NCBI GenBank assembly: GCA_964537715.1
Contig: CAZIAH010000007.1
Location: 1-64,000, forward strand
Source of the DNA: CAZTZL01 sp964537715
GTDB taxonomy: Bacteria > Zhuqueibacterota > QNDG01 > DSAB01
Length of the DNA: 64,000 nucleotides
Direction of reading: 5' to 3'
Shown: positions 18,377 to 27,333 of the stretch, piece after piece
How the letters are laid out: every line of letters begins with the position of its first letter
Numbering within the stretch: the stretch's first letter is position 1
Notes under the pieces: model-generated
The model's database searches: none
What the model was told of the DNA's origin: nothing
The model's input: only the letters and a program-made list of their open reading frames with translations
Position numbers and translations under genes: made by a program

Positions 18377-19750
18377 CTATTCGAAAATGATTGGATCAAG
18401 TGTTTTGAAAAAATAAGCGTGAAGTTTTCCCATCGTATTTTTCAGATCGTTTTCATCAATCACAATCGTGAAATTGATCGGGGAGATTTTACTGGAAATC
18501 AAATCCACGGATTGGCTTTTTAGAATTTTAAAGATGATGCCAGTCAGATCATGACAGTTCTTCAAATTTTCACCGACAAGTGTCACAGTAGCTTTTCTCT
18601 CTTCCAGCTTGACTTTTCCCAGACGCTTTAATCGAGATACCAACGACTCCAGGTGGATCGTATTCTCGACAACCATCGTTACACTGTTTTTAGAGATTTG
18701 GAAAATTTTCGGATCGATATTCGATTTTTCCAAAAATTTAAACAGAGCCGTCACAAAATCCACTTTCGTCGAATCCGGTTCGGGATTGATGTGAACAAGT
18801 GTCAATCCAGATTTACATGAAATCGATTTGACAAGATTGTTGCATGATGTGGATTTTGCGGTCACTTCGGTTCCTGATTTCTCCGGGGATTTGGAATTAT
18901 AAATATGTACCGGAATATTGGCCTGACGGGCCGGTGCCACGGCCCGGCTGTAAAATACCCTGGCACCAAAACAGGTCAACTCCTCGACCTCGTCAAACGA
19001 AATTGTTTTTACGGTTTTGGCAGTGGGAATTATGTCTGGGTCGGCCGTCATAATTCCGGACACATTTTTCCAAATCTGAATCTCCGATGCAGAAAGCGCG
19101 GCCGCAGCCAGACAGGCCGTCAGATCCGAACCTTCAAATCCGAGAGTGGTGGTAATCCCCTTCGTTGTCGAACCAATAAATCCCTGAATGACTGGGATCG
19201 AACCTTCCTGTATTTTTGGTAAAACAGAGTGACGAATTTTTTTATAAGTCGATTCCGTATTGGGCATTGCATTCGTATAATTATCATCTGTAACAATCAG
19301 TTTTCGGGCATCCATTAAGGTACTTTTCATGTTTCTCGCATTCAATACAGCAGAAATGATTGCCGTCGAAATTAACTCTCCGTAGGCAAGAAACTTGTCC
19401 TGTGCTCTCGGCGTCAATTCCTGCAAAACGGAGAGTCCATCTAACAATTTCTGCAGTTCCTGAAAATATCCCGCAATCATTTTCTCGGTGGATGTCCGCC
19501 AGGAATCTGAAATCAGCGAATCGATCAAATTAAAATGGTAATGGTGAATTTCTTCGAGCCTTTTCTTTGCTTCTTTCAAATTTCCACATGCGGACAACTT
19601 TGCAGCATCCAGCAAATTGCGTGTGGTCTTTCCCATGGCAGAATTGACTACAACAGGATGTTTGGCGAGATGTTTCCGTATAATCTCAATGACATTTTCG
19701 ACGGATGATACATCGGTAAGCGACATACCGCCAAACTTCATCACAATCAT
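18377..19750 (-). CDS. lysC: Aspartate kinase
   Basis: Phosphorylates aspartate, the entry to the lysine, threonine and methionine families. It has 457 residues: an amino-acid-kinase domain opening MKFGGMS (about 4-10) with GFEGSDLTA near 210, followed by two ACT domains (about 310-455) for end-product feedback. It overlaps the upstream M20 gene by four bases (ATGA) and precedes dapB, suggesting that it is the lysine-controlled isozyme. Confidence 0.95.
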   Translation of the reverse strand: MIVMKFGGMSLTDVSSVENVIEIIRKHLAKHPVVVNSAMGKTTRNLLDAAKLSACGNLKEAKKRLEEIHHYHFNLIDSLISDSWRTSTEKMIAGYFQELQKLLDGLSVLQELTPRAQDKFLAYGELISTAIISAVLNARNMKSTLMDARKLIVTDDNYTNAMPNTESTYKKIRHSVLPKIQEGSIPVIQGFIGSTTKGITTTLGFEGSDLTACLAAAALSASEIQIWKNVSGIMTADPDIIPTAKTVKTISFDEVEELTCFGARVFYSRAVAPARQANIPVHIYNSKSPEKSGTEVTAKSTSCNNLVKSISCKSGLTLVHINPEPDSTKVDFVTALFKFLEKSNIDPKIFQISKNSVTMVVENTIHLESLVSRLKRLGKVKLEERKATVTLVGENLKNCHDLTGIIFKILKSQSVDLISSKISPINFTIVIDENDLKNTMGKLHAYFFKTLDPIIFE

Positions 19751-20745
19751 TTGTGATCCTTTAGCAACCGTTTTACGATGTCCGAATAAATGGTGATAGC
19801 TCTTTTCAACTCGCTTTTTTTAATCCGTTCATTTGAAGTATGTGCATTCAGTATCGAACCCGGCCCGATCAATATCGGTTTTCCCCAATTCGACAGATAC
19901 GGAATGTCTGTCGTAAAAGCAGCAACCATAGTTTTAAATCCTTTGAGTGTTTCCAGCAAAACCGGTTCGCATCCAGAAATGTACTGTATCTTCGCCCGAT
20001 TCCGTACAATCGATTTGATTCTTCTCTTTATATCCTGAAGACTGGAAACTACCCTGAACATCAATTGTGCACTGGCAGTATCCGGAATGACATTGGCCTG
20101 TGTTCCGCCTGAAATGGTGCCAATATTAAAAGTCGTTTCGCCCAGTATTTCGTGTTTGGGAAATTCCTTATTTTGAAAATCCTGTAGAATATCCAATATT
20201 TTTAAAATAGCGGATACGCCTTCTTCCGGGTAGGCAGAATGGGCGGCCATTCCTTCGGTTCGTATTTGAACTCGTAAAGAACCCTTGGAACCAAGTGCCA
20301 TTTTATTCTCAGTCGGCTCACCGTTGATCAAAAACCGGCAATGATTCTTTAACTGGTTCGCCCTTGAAGCGCCGTCACTCGTTCCCTCCTCCCCTACAAC
20401 AAAAAGCAGACCGAAATTATTAAAACCTTCTTTAAGCAACTTTTCACCTGCCTTGATCTGTGCTGCAATAATTCCTTTAGCATCACAAGCTCCCCGTCCA
20501 TAAATATATTCATCATCTTCTGACGGAGAAATAAACGGATAAACCGTATCCATGTGGGTAGACAAGACTACCGTAGGATTTCCTCTTTGTGCAAAAAGAT
20601 TAAACCGTCCCTCGGTCACTTCCTGTAGCTGTACATCAAATCCCAGTTTGCTGATATAATCAAAAAGAAATTGGGAAATTTCCTTCTCTTCTCCGATTGG
20701 AGATTGGAGATTCATGAGAAATTTGGTCAATTCAAAGAGTTTCAA
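19747..20745 (-). CDS. M20 family metallo-deacylase (DapE/ArgE/LysK-like)
   Basis: Zinc-dependent amidohydrolase of 332 residues. Metal ligands are visible in STHMDTV, GRGACDAKG and VVGEEGTSDG, and the dimerisation domain carries AAHSAYPEEG. Family members deacylate N-acyl ornithine, lysine or diaminopimelate. As first gene of an operon with dapD, the most economical role is desuccinylation of N-succinyl-diaminopimelate (DapE function), but the sequence is closer in feel to ArgE/LysK and this is inference. Start is a TTG at 20745 with only a weak GGTGA upstream. It overlaps lysC by four bases. Confidence 0.82.
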   Translation of the reverse strand: MKLFELTKFLMNLQSPIGEEKEISQFLFDYISKLGFDVQLQEVTEGRFNLFAQRGNPTVVLSTHMDTVYPFISPSEDDEYIYGRGACDAKGIIAAQIKAGEKLLKEGFNNFGLLFVVGEEGTSDGASRANQLKNHCRFLINGEPTENKMALGSKGSLRVQIRTEGMAAHSAYPEEGVSAILKILDILQDFQNKEFPKHEILGETTFNIGTISGGTQANVIPDTASAQLMFRVVSSLQDIKRRIKSIVRNRAKIQYISGCEPVLLETLKGFKTMVAAFTTDIPYLSNWGKPILIGPGSILNAHTSNERIKKSELKRAITIYSDIVKRLLKDHK

Positions 20746-20832
20746 AAATCACCATCGCGTTGTTCTATATTTTGCAATCAAAAAATGAATCAGATAAAAT
20801 TAAAGAAATCAATCTGAAAAGTCAAGGAGGAT

Positions 20833-20934
20833 TGAAGATTCCCCGCCGCAAGCAACGGGGAATCTTCATCTGTAAGATAAGGTTATTATATTCGCTCGCT
20901 TACTCCGAGGCAAGCCTCGGAGAATACGCTCGCT
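20833..20934. repeat. Double-hairpin repeat cassette (REP/MITE-like)
   Basis: The first part is a perfect 13-base inverted repeat, TGAAGATTCCCCG at 20833-20845 and its complement at 20856-20868, with a 10-base loop. The second is a perfect 9-base inverted repeat, CTCCGAGGC at 20903-20911 and its complement at 20914-20922, with an AA loop. This second hairpin is flanked by direct copies of CGCTCGCT (20893-20900 and 20927-20934). No poly-T follows, so it is not a simple terminator. The form resembles REP or IS200/IS605-type non-coding mobile hairpins; no second copy was noticed in the window. Confidence 0.6.
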
Positions 20935-21187
20935 GATCAGATTCAAAAGAGATTTATATCAACTATTTATTTTTAGCATGCGTCTCAAGCAGGATACAAC
21001 TCACTGTCAACTATTATCGACAATCACGATAATTTGTTCCCCTTCGAATAGATGGTTGTATTATTGTTAATCTTTAAAATTAAAAAGGTTATAGCCTATT
21101 AATAATCTTATTAAATTTATTGGCATAATTATTGACCGTTCATATGATGAAATTCGTTTTCTCCTTCTACCTCTCCCCTTATGAAAG

Positions 21188-21208
21188 GCCCGGGGTTGTT
21201 GCCCGGGC
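21188..21208 (-). terminator. Probable intrinsic terminator after the zinc-ribbon gene
   Basis: GCCCGGG-CAACAAC-CCCGGGC on the minus strand, 28 bases past the stop of the zinc-ribbon gene. The seven-pair GC stem is strong, but the following tract CTTTCAT is a weak U-run. It closes the uxaC-coaE-manC-ptsN unit. Confidence 0.6.
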
Positions 21209-21235
21209 TATTTTATATGAAGATATCGAATTTGT

Positions 21236-21574
21236 TCAATCGATCCAGTATAAAATTCTTCCGCAGTGCTCACATGTGAAAATTTCTTCTTCGTTTCGTC
21301 CGGGCACGATGTATGAAGTCGGCAGCCGGGCAAAACATCCAAGACAGGTCTCATTCTGAACGGGAACAATAGGACGTTTGTAACGCTTGCACAATCGGCG
21401 GTAAGTTCGAATATATTCGATTTTAATTTTTTTTTCAAGTTCATCTTGAATCGCAAGAAGTTTCTCCCTGCCTTTCACTGAAAAGCCCATTTTTTTATCC
21501 TCTTCTTCCCCTTCCGCCAACATAATATTTAAATCTTGATACACGACCAATAATTCCAATTGTGTTTTAGTCAT
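21236..21574 (-). CDS. C4-type zinc-ribbon protein (small, function unknown)
   Basis: A 112-residue protein with a helical, charged N-terminal two-thirds and a C-terminal zinc ribbon, CLGCFARLP and CEHCGRILYW, of the type ending the DUF164/zf-RING_7 family but with a short coiled coil. The start at 21574 has AGAGGA eight bases upstream; a TTG-initiated extension to 21601 is less likely. It is the last gene of its unit, after ptsN. Nucleic-acid or protein binding is likely, but the role is unknown. Confidence 0.7.
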   Translation of the reverse strand: MTKTQLELLVVYQDLNIMLAEGEEEDKKMGFSVKGREKLLAIQDELEKKIKIEYIRTYRRLCKRYKRPIVPVQNETCLGCFARLPTSYIVPGRNEEEIFTCEHCGRILYWID

Positions 21575-21633
21575 TCTGATTTTCCTCTTACCTACGTTCA
21601 ATATTCGAAATAATCGTCATCACAATTAAATTT

Positions 21634-22092
21634 TTATTGATTGAAAACTTCAACAAAACTCTGAAAATCTTTGGCTTTTAACAGCTTGTGTCTGTATTTG
21701 GCATCTCTGACAATTTCAACGATCTTGCCAAGAATCGGCAGATATAAATTTGTTTCCTCCTGCGGAGGTGCCACAATCATAAAAAAGAGATGGACTTTCT
21801 TTTTATCGATGGCTTCATACTCGATACCACTCTTTGATAATCCCACGACAATATGGATGGTCGAAACGGCCAAAGTGCGGCAATGAGGTATAGCAATTCC
21901 CTTTCCGATGCCGGTACTTCCCAGTGTTTCCCTTCTTTTTAAAGTTTCCAGAAGAATCATCTTGTTCTTAACAAACGTTTTTTGAATTAAAGGCTCAATT
22001 AATTCGGCGAGTACCTTCTCTTTTGAATTGGCTTTTAAATCTCCTATAAAAAGGTCTTCGTTGAAGTATTTTAACAAAGTATGTGCATTCAT
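21634..22092 (-). CDS. ptsN: PTS EIIA-Ntr-like regulatory phosphocarrier
   Basis: A 152-residue EIIA domain of the fructose/nitrogen class. The phosphorylated histidine is H70 in GIAIPHCRT. No EIIB or EIIC partner is adjacent, which fits the regulatory PtsN group rather than a sugar transporter. The ribosome site GGAGGAGG is strong. It lies 15 bases after manC, in a unit with coaE and uxaC, so a link to sugar metabolism is possible but unproven. Confidence 0.85.
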   Translation of the reverse strand: MNAHTLLKYFNEDLFIGDLKANSKEKVLAELIEPLIQKTFVKNKMILLETLKRRETLGSTGIGKGIAIPHCRTLAVSTIHIVVGLSKSGIEYEAIDKKKVHLFFMIVAPPQEETNLYLPILGKIVEIVRDAKYRHKLLKAKDFQSFVEVFNQ

Positions 22093-22107
22093 TCCTCCTC
22101 CGATACA

Positions 22108-23178
22108 TCATAAGAATTTTTTCAATTTTTTCTTTTTAAGATCTTCAACCACCTTCTTTACATCTTCGACCCTTTCTCGTTTACAAATCAAAATTGCACT
22201 TCCATCCTGAACAACGACGACATCTTCCAGTCCCAAAACAGCGATCACACCTTTTGATGCGGAAACATATGAGTTTTTGGTATCCAGGAGCACCGCACTT
22301 CCCTGAATGACATTGCCATCCTTATCTTTCGGCCCCAATTTGTATACCTGTTCCCAGCTTCCCAAATCATTCCAGTCAAAAGTTCCACGAATCATATTGA
22401 CATTTTTTGCCTTTTCCATGATTCCGTAATCGATGGACATTGCCGTCATTCTTTGATAAATACGTTTCAACTTGTCTTTATAGTCTGGTTTATTGCTGAA
22501 TTTTTGAATTTCCATCAACTGACCATAGAGATTGGGAAGAAACTTTCTCATCTGTTCGAACAGTACGGAAACTTTAAAAATAAATATACCGCTGTTCCAA
22601 AAGAAATCACCGCTTTCCAAAAATCTCTTGGCAGTAGCAAAATTGGGTTTTTCCGCAAATGTTTTGATCCGATAGCTCTCAGCCGTGCCTGCGGATTCAA
22701 TTTTGTTATCCACCTGAATATATCCGTATCCTGTGGATGGTTGATTCGGTGTGATACCGATAGTCACCATTGCATTGTTAGTTTCGGCCAAATGTATGCC
22801 GGTCTCGATGGATTGCTGAAACCGGGACTTTTTCTGAACAAGATGATCCGCTGGTGAAACCACAACGATTGCATAGGGATCTTTTTTTTGAATGGTAAGT
22901 GCCGCGAGGCCGATACACGGAGCCGTATTCTTTCCTACGGGTTCATAGATGATGTTTTCTTCCGGGACTTTCAGGGAATGTTTTTTTAAGATTTCTTTCT
23001 GATTTTCTTTCCCGACAATATAGATATCTTTCCAGTTGATAAACGAATTAAAGCGCATCAATGTATATTCGATGAGCGTTCGTTTTCCGTAAATGGTCAA
23101 AAACTGTTTTGCTTTCTCTTCACGACTTCTGGGCCAAAAACGCGTTCCAGATCCCCCTGCCATAATGATGCAATACAT
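22108..23178 (-). CDS. manC: Mannose-1-phosphate guanylyltransferase
   Basis: Makes GDP-mannose from GTP and mannose-1-phosphate for surface polysaccharides. The 356-residue nucleotidyltransferase has MAGGSGTRFWPRSREEKAKQ at 7-26 (pyrophosphorylase signature), VVSPADHLV and FAEKPN motifs, and FDWNDLGSW near the C terminus. The length fits the single-domain form without a fused isomerase. It lies 14 bases after coaE. Confidence 0.93.
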   Translation of the reverse strand: MYCIIMAGGSGTRFWPRSREEKAKQFLTIYGKRTLIEYTLMRFNSFINWKDIYIVGKENQKEILKKHSLKVPEENIIYEPVGKNTAPCIGLAALTIQKKDPYAIVVVSPADHLVQKKSRFQQSIETGIHLAETNNAMVTIGITPNQPSTGYGYIQVDNKIESAGTAESYRIKTFAEKPNFATAKRFLESGDFFWNSGIFIFKVSVLFEQMRKFLPNLYGQLMEIQKFSNKPDYKDKLKRIYQRMTAMSIDYGIMEKAKNVNMIRGTFDWNDLGSWEQVYKLGPKDKDGNVIQGSAVLLDTKNSYVSASKGVIAVLGLEDVVVVQDGSAILICKRERVEDVKKVVEDLKKKKLKKFL

Positions 23179-23192
23179 AATTTTTCCTGTCT

Positions 23193-23834
23193 TTATAATA
23201 TTTTCCGGATTGGAGTATCCGATTCAATTTCTTTCAACAATTCCCGAAAGACAACCCATGCTTTATTGTGAAGTTTCTGAATATCATCCCGGTTCTCGAT
23301 AACAATATCGGCCCGTTTCTTTTTTTCATCGACATTCCATTGCATACGCATACGATCAACGATCTCTTCCCTGCTCCATTTTCTCGTTTTTTTCAGCCAC
23401 TCACAACGTTTTTCGATAGGAGCATCAACGACTATGATTTTGTCACATTCTTTATCCATTCCGGATTCAAACAATGTGGCCATGTCGATCCCAATAAGCT
23501 TTGAAGATTGGTTCTTGATCAGTAACCGAATTTTATTTTGTATCACCTGATTCAGGGGAATTTGCATGATTTGATTGAGCCGATCCAATGTGGTCTGATC
23601 CGCAAATACTTTTTGTCCGAGAACATTTCGTTTTAATTCACCAGCACTGGTAAAAATCGAATCTCCAAAAACCATTTTCAATTTTTGACGAATCTCTCTG
23701 TTTTCATTTACCAGCTTTCTCGAAATATCATCCGCGTCAATAACTGGTATATGCAGCCGGCGTAATCCATTTGAAAATTCAGTTTTGCCGGATCCGACAC
23801 CTCCTGTGATTCCCAAAATCAGAGGCGTCTTCAT
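23193..23834 (-). CDS. coaE: Dephospho-CoA kinase
   Basis: Last step of coenzyme A synthesis. The protein has 213 residues with P-loop GGVGSGKT (about 10-17), DADDISRKLV and the CoA-domain RMRMQ segment. The start ATG at 23834 has AAGGA upstream. It is second in the uxaC unit, after a 91-base gap. Confidence 0.94.
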   Translation of the reverse strand: MKTPLILGITGGVGSGKTEFSNGLRRLHIPVIDADDISRKLVNENREIRQKLKMVFGDSIFTSAGELKRNVLGQKVFADQTTLDRLNQIMQIPLNQVIQNKIRLLIKNQSSKLIGIDMATLFESGMDKECDKIIVVDAPIEKRCEWLKKTRKWSREEIVDRMRMQWNVDEKKKRADIVIENRDDIQKLHNKAWVVFRELLKEIESDTPIRKIL

Positions 23835-23925
23835 TTTTTCGATCCTTGATAGATTGGATTGCTGTAACCATTCGGAAAATTTTCGAGTTGTTTAAAAGAC
23901 AATTAAACTGCCTGTTCTATTTGAA

Positions 23926-25344
23926 TTATTTAAAATTATAATTCTTCTTGGGTAAACGATACGCCAAATCCACAATCATTTCTTCCGCTTCATCCAAATC
24001 GATCACATGTTCTGCCACCAGTTCCGCAAGATATCTGGCATCGATACGACGGGCGAGATCATGCCGTGCCGGTATGGACGGAAAAGCACGCGTATCGTCG
24101 TTGAATCCGACCGTGTTGTAAATCCCTGCAGTTTCGGTGGTCATCCTGCGAAACCGGAGCATTCCTTCCCGACTGTCATTGAACCACCATGCCGGTCCCA
24201 GTTTCATCGCCGGATAATGCCCGGCCAGAGGAGCCAGTTCTCTCGAATAGACAGATTCATCTATGGTAAAAACAATGAGATTTAAATTGGCATGATTCCC
24301 GTATTTGTTGAGGAGTGGTTTCAGATTATTGACATAATTCGTCGAAACAGGAATATCGCATCCCTTATCCGGTCCGAAGCGATCCATGATCTTTTTATTA
24401 TGATTTCTATAAACACCGGCATGGATTTGCATGGTCATTCCATCTTCGATACTCATTCTCGCCATTTCCATAAGCATGTGTCCAGTAAACCTTTTGGCAT
24501 CGTCAGGAATGACTTTACTTTTTTGCGCCTTGCTAAAAAGGCGTTCTGCTTCCGATTGATTCAGATCGACGGTATATGCAGAATAGACGCCGTGATCCGT
24601 GGAAGTGGCGCCCATTTCCTTGAAAAAACCTCTCCGTTTCTCAAGCGCCTCAATATACCCTCGATAGGTTGAACAATCGATTCCGCTGATCTCCGACAAC
24701 TTATCAATATTCTTTCGCCAATTTCTATTCATTATATCGATCGAGCGATCCGGACGAAAGGCGGGAATAATCTTTCCATCCCATCCGCTTTTTCGGATTT
24801 TTTGATGAGCCTCGAGCGTATCTTCGGGTGCATCGGTTGTGCTTAATATTTCGATATTAAAACGTTTGAACATCTCCCTGGGATGATTTTCCTGTTTTTT
24901 TAATACTTCACAAATCTGATCATAAATTTCCATGGCCGTGTTACTGTTCAATCGTTTTTTGACTCCGAACACATCGTGCATCTCGTGTTTCAACCACATG
25001 CCGGTCGGCGTTCCTCGGAAAAGATAAAAATGATCGGCCACGCTCTGCCAGATTTTCCGTGGATCTTTCTCTGTTTCACCTCCGTCAATTCGTGGAATTC
25101 CCAGCGATTCCATGGAAACACCCTGTGAATAGAACATTCTGAAGAGGTAGTGATCCGGAATGACAAGCAATTCCGTGGGATCGGGAAAAGGTTTGTTTTC
25201 TGTAAACAAATCCGGATTAACATGCCCGTGCGGACAAATCAACGGGAGAGCTTTGACTTTTGAATAAAGCTGCCGGGCGATTCTTTTTTCTTTTGGATTG
25301 GAACTGAAATAACGGTCGCTATGCAGATTTAAGTTGTCTTTCAT
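23926..25344 (-). CDS. uxaC: Glucuronate (uronate) isomerase
   Basis: Converts D-glucuronate to D-fructuronate and galacturonate to tagaturonate, the first step of hexuronate breakdown. The protein has 472 residues, the normal length, with LICPHGHVNP at about 35-44 (metal-site histidines) and the C-terminal GFNDDTRAFPSIPARHD segment. No other uronate genes (uxaB, uxaA, kdgK) are nearby. It is the first gene of the unit ending at the zinc-ribbon gene. Confidence 0.95.
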   Translation of the reverse strand: MKDNLNLHSDRYFSSNPKEKRIARQLYSKVKALPLICPHGHVNPDLFTENKPFPDPTELLVIPDHYLFRMFYSQGVSMESLGIPRIDGGETEKDPRKIWQSVADHFYLFRGTPTGMWLKHEMHDVFGVKKRLNSNTAMEIYDQICEVLKKQENHPREMFKRFNIEILSTTDAPEDTLEAHQKIRKSGWDGKIIPAFRPDRSIDIMNRNWRKNIDKLSEISGIDCSTYRGYIEALEKRRGFFKEMGATSTDHGVYSAYTVDLNQSEAERLFSKAQKSKVIPDDAKRFTGHMLMEMARMSIEDGMTMQIHAGVYRNHNKKIMDRFGPDKGCDIPVSTNYVNNLKPLLNKYGNHANLNLIVFTIDESVYSRELAPLAGHYPAMKLGPAWWFNDSREGMLRFRRMTTETAGIYNTVGFNDDTRAFPSIPARHDLARRIDARYLAELVAEHVIDLDEAEEMIVDLAYRLPKKNYNFK

Positions 25345-25371
25345 TGGCCAATCTTTCTTGTGTTAAACTGA

Positions 25372-25399
25372 AGTATACCAGTAATAAAAACAGGGACAA
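25372..25399 (-). promoter_or_regulatory. Possible promoter for uxaC
   Basis: Minus strand TTGTCC at 25394-25399 and TATACT at 25372-25377 with a 16-base spacer, about 28 bases upstream of the uxaC start. The -10 is good and the -35 is partial. Confidence 0.45.
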
Positions 25400-25600
25400 A
25401 AATAACGGCAGGATATTGTAACAATCGAATGACAAGTGTGTTTCAGCAAGATTAAACTTTGACTCAAAAATTGTGTGGTATCCATTTTTAGAACCACTAT
25501 AAAATCCGATTTTTTCAGCTAAAAGTCAAGTTGATTTTTATGAATTAAACGACAAAATCGAATCCGCTTTTCCCAGTTGTCAAAAATATTCGCATTTATC

Positions 25601-25629
25601 TTGACAATCGATTGTGAGCCTTTTATATT
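25601..25629 (+). promoter_or_regulatory. Near-consensus promoter for ychF
   Basis: TTGACA at 25601-25606 and TATATT at 25624-25629 with a 17-base spacer; AGGGGA lies seven bases before the ATG at 25656. The rest of the divergent spacer (25345-25655) shows nothing else recognisable apart from the uxaC promoter. Confidence 0.85.
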
Positions 25630-25655
25630 GTTTCAATTAATAATAGGGGAAAATC

Positions 25656-26744
25656 ATGGGATTCAATTGCGGCTTGGTTGGTTTGCCCAATGCCGGAAAA
25701 TCGACCATCTTCAATGCAATCACCAATCTCGGCGTAGAAGCATCTGCCTATCCGTTTTGCACAATCGGACCGCATACGGGCATTGTTTTGCTCGATGACG
25801 TTCACTTGGATTCGGTCCATGAATTGATCGGTTCGGCAAAAAAAACACCGACCACTCTGGAATTTGTCGATATTGCCGGCCTGGTCAAAGGTGCCAGCAA
25901 AGGCGAAGGATTGGGAAATCAGTTCCTTTCCCACATCGGAAGCGTCGATGCCATTGCCCACGTCGTGCGTTGTTTTGAAGATGAAAATGTTTCCCACCCT
26001 TATGGAGATCTGGATCCGGTGAGAGACGCCCGAACCGTCACTGCCGAATTGATTCTCAAAGATATCGAAATCGTTGAAAGGCGTTTGTTGAAAGTTCGGA
26101 CTTCTGCAAAAAGCGGAGAGCCGCAGGCCAGAAAAATCGCAGCCGCCCTGGAACCGATACTGGAATCCCTTTCATCCGAAAAAGAAATTCGTCATTTGTT
26201 CCTTGATGAAGTTCAAAATAGTCTAATTCGGGAAACGAATTTACTGACCGCCAAACCCGTTATTTTCATTGCTAATGTTGATGAGACCCATCTCAAAGAA
26301 AGCCCACTTGTCCAGTCGCTTTCCGAACATGCCCATCAGGTTCAAGCACCCTGTGTACCATTCTGCGGCAAAGCACAGTCTGAAATCGCCGAACTGGATC
26401 AGAAAGATCAATTGGAATTTTTACAGGCCATGGGTCTGGATGAAACCGGACTACAAAAAATTGTGAAAGCGGGATACGAGGTTTTGGATTTAATTACATT
26501 CTTCACAGCCAATGAGAAAGAGGCTCACGCCTGGACCATTCCAGCAGGAACTCCCGTGCAGAAAGCTGCTGGAAAAGTGCATACCGATTTTGAAAAGAGA
26601 TTCATCAAAGCGGATGTGATCAAAGTCGAAGACTTAAAACAGCACGGTTCGACCAAAATCTTGCACGATCTGGGTCTTGTGGCCGTTCACGGGAAAGATT
26701 ATATTGTCGAAGATGGAGATTTGATCCTGTTTCACATACGTTAA
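25656..26744 (+). CDS. ychF: Ribosome-binding GTPase/ATPase YchF (Ola1)
   Basis: Obg-family P-loop protein of 362 residues. It has G1 GLPNAGKST (9-17), the switch segment FVDIAGLVKGASKGEGLGNQ, a coiled-coil insert and a C-terminal TGS domain ending VEDGDLILFHIR. It associates with ribosomes and prefers ATP in characterised members. It is monocistronic here, with its own promoter and no visible terminator. Confidence 0.96.
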   Translation: MGFNCGLVGLPNAGKSTIFNAITNLGVEASAYPFCTIGPHTGIVLLDDVHLDSVHELIGSAKKTPTTLEFVDIAGLVKGASKGEGLGNQFLSHIGSVDAIAHVVRCFEDENVSHPYGDLDPVRDARTVTAELILKDIEIVERRLLKVRTSAKSGEPQARKIAAALEPILESLSSEKEIRHLFLDEVQNSLIRETNLLTAKPVIFIANVDETHLKESPLVQSLSEHAHQVQAPCVPFCGKAQSEIAELDQKDQLEFLQAMGLDETGLQKIVKAGYEVLDLITFFTANEKEAHAWTIPAGTPVQKAAGKVHTDFEKRFIKADVIKVEDLKQHGSTKILHDLGLVAVHGKDYIVEDGDLILFHIR

Positions 26745-26778
26745 AGTTTCTTCTTTCTTCTAAATTATCCTCAATAGA

Positions 26779-27294
26779 TTATTGTTCAATCCAAATATAT
26801 TTATTATCAAATGTTGACCTTGCCATAAAATTTATGCTATCTTTTTTATTGAAACAAAGATATTTATAATGTACAACAATATATAAATTTATTGATTCAT
26901 AATTTGTTTTTTCAAGATATAAGGATTGTTCAATGCTGATCGTTGTTTTCCTATTTGGTTCAATATTCGAAATTTTATGTGGCGCCAAAAAGTGAGCATT
27001 AGTAAATGTAGTTTTGTTACATAATTGCATAAAAGGAATATTATAGTAATATGTTATATTTTTCAATTTCAATTTGCTTTTGTTTTCTATTAAAAATTGT
27101 TGCTTAAAAGGATTATAGGGATCAAGGGAAATTGATGGATAAATATTGACACGTGGCCAAAATGAATAAATTGCAATTAGAAAACCAATTAATGCAATGA
27201 TTCTCCAAAACCAAGAAAAAGATGTGATATTTCGTTTCTTTGTTAAATGCCTACTAACTTTTTTGGCTCTTCTTTTAAGAATTTTTGGACACAT
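26779..27294 (-). CDS. AT-rich orphan single-pass membrane protein, unknown
   Basis: Unrecognised protein of 171 residues (182 if a TTG at 27327 is used; neither start has a clear ribosome site). A basic N terminus rich in Lys and Arg is followed by one membrane segment (about 24-42), then an extended polar domain of alternating beta-like character with three cysteines. The topology suggests most of it is outside the cytoplasm. Its DNA is visibly more AT-rich than its neighbours, with ATA/AAT-heavy codons, suggesting acquisition by transfer. It lies between ychF and purD, convergent to ychF. Confidence 0.55.
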   Translation of the reverse strand: MCPKILKRRAKKVSRHLTKKRNITSFSWFWRIIALIGFLIAIYSFWPRVNIYPSISLDPYNPFKQQFLIENKSKLKLKNITYYYNIPFMQLCNKTTFTNAHFLAPHKISNIEPNRKTTISIEQSLYLEKTNYESINLYIVVHYKYLCFNKKDSINFMARSTFDNKYIWIEQ

Positions 27295-27333
27295 TTTACT
27301 ATTAAAATTAAGGATTATATAACACAAACGTTG

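Larger units (their letters stand above)
20746..21235. other. Intergenic region: dap-operon upstream region and repeat cassette
   Basis: No credible coding frame. The minus strand has a possible weak promoter for the M20 gene (TTGACT at 20819-20824, no good -10). The region carries the hairpin cassette at 20833-20934, about 250 AT-rich bases with nothing recognised, and the terminator at 21188-21208. I looked for a lysine riboswitch and did not see its conserved core. Confidence 0.6.

Noticed and set aside
20746..21235. Lysine riboswitch before the lysC-dap unit
   Set aside because: The conserved junction core was not found; the only strong structure is the two-hairpin repeat.
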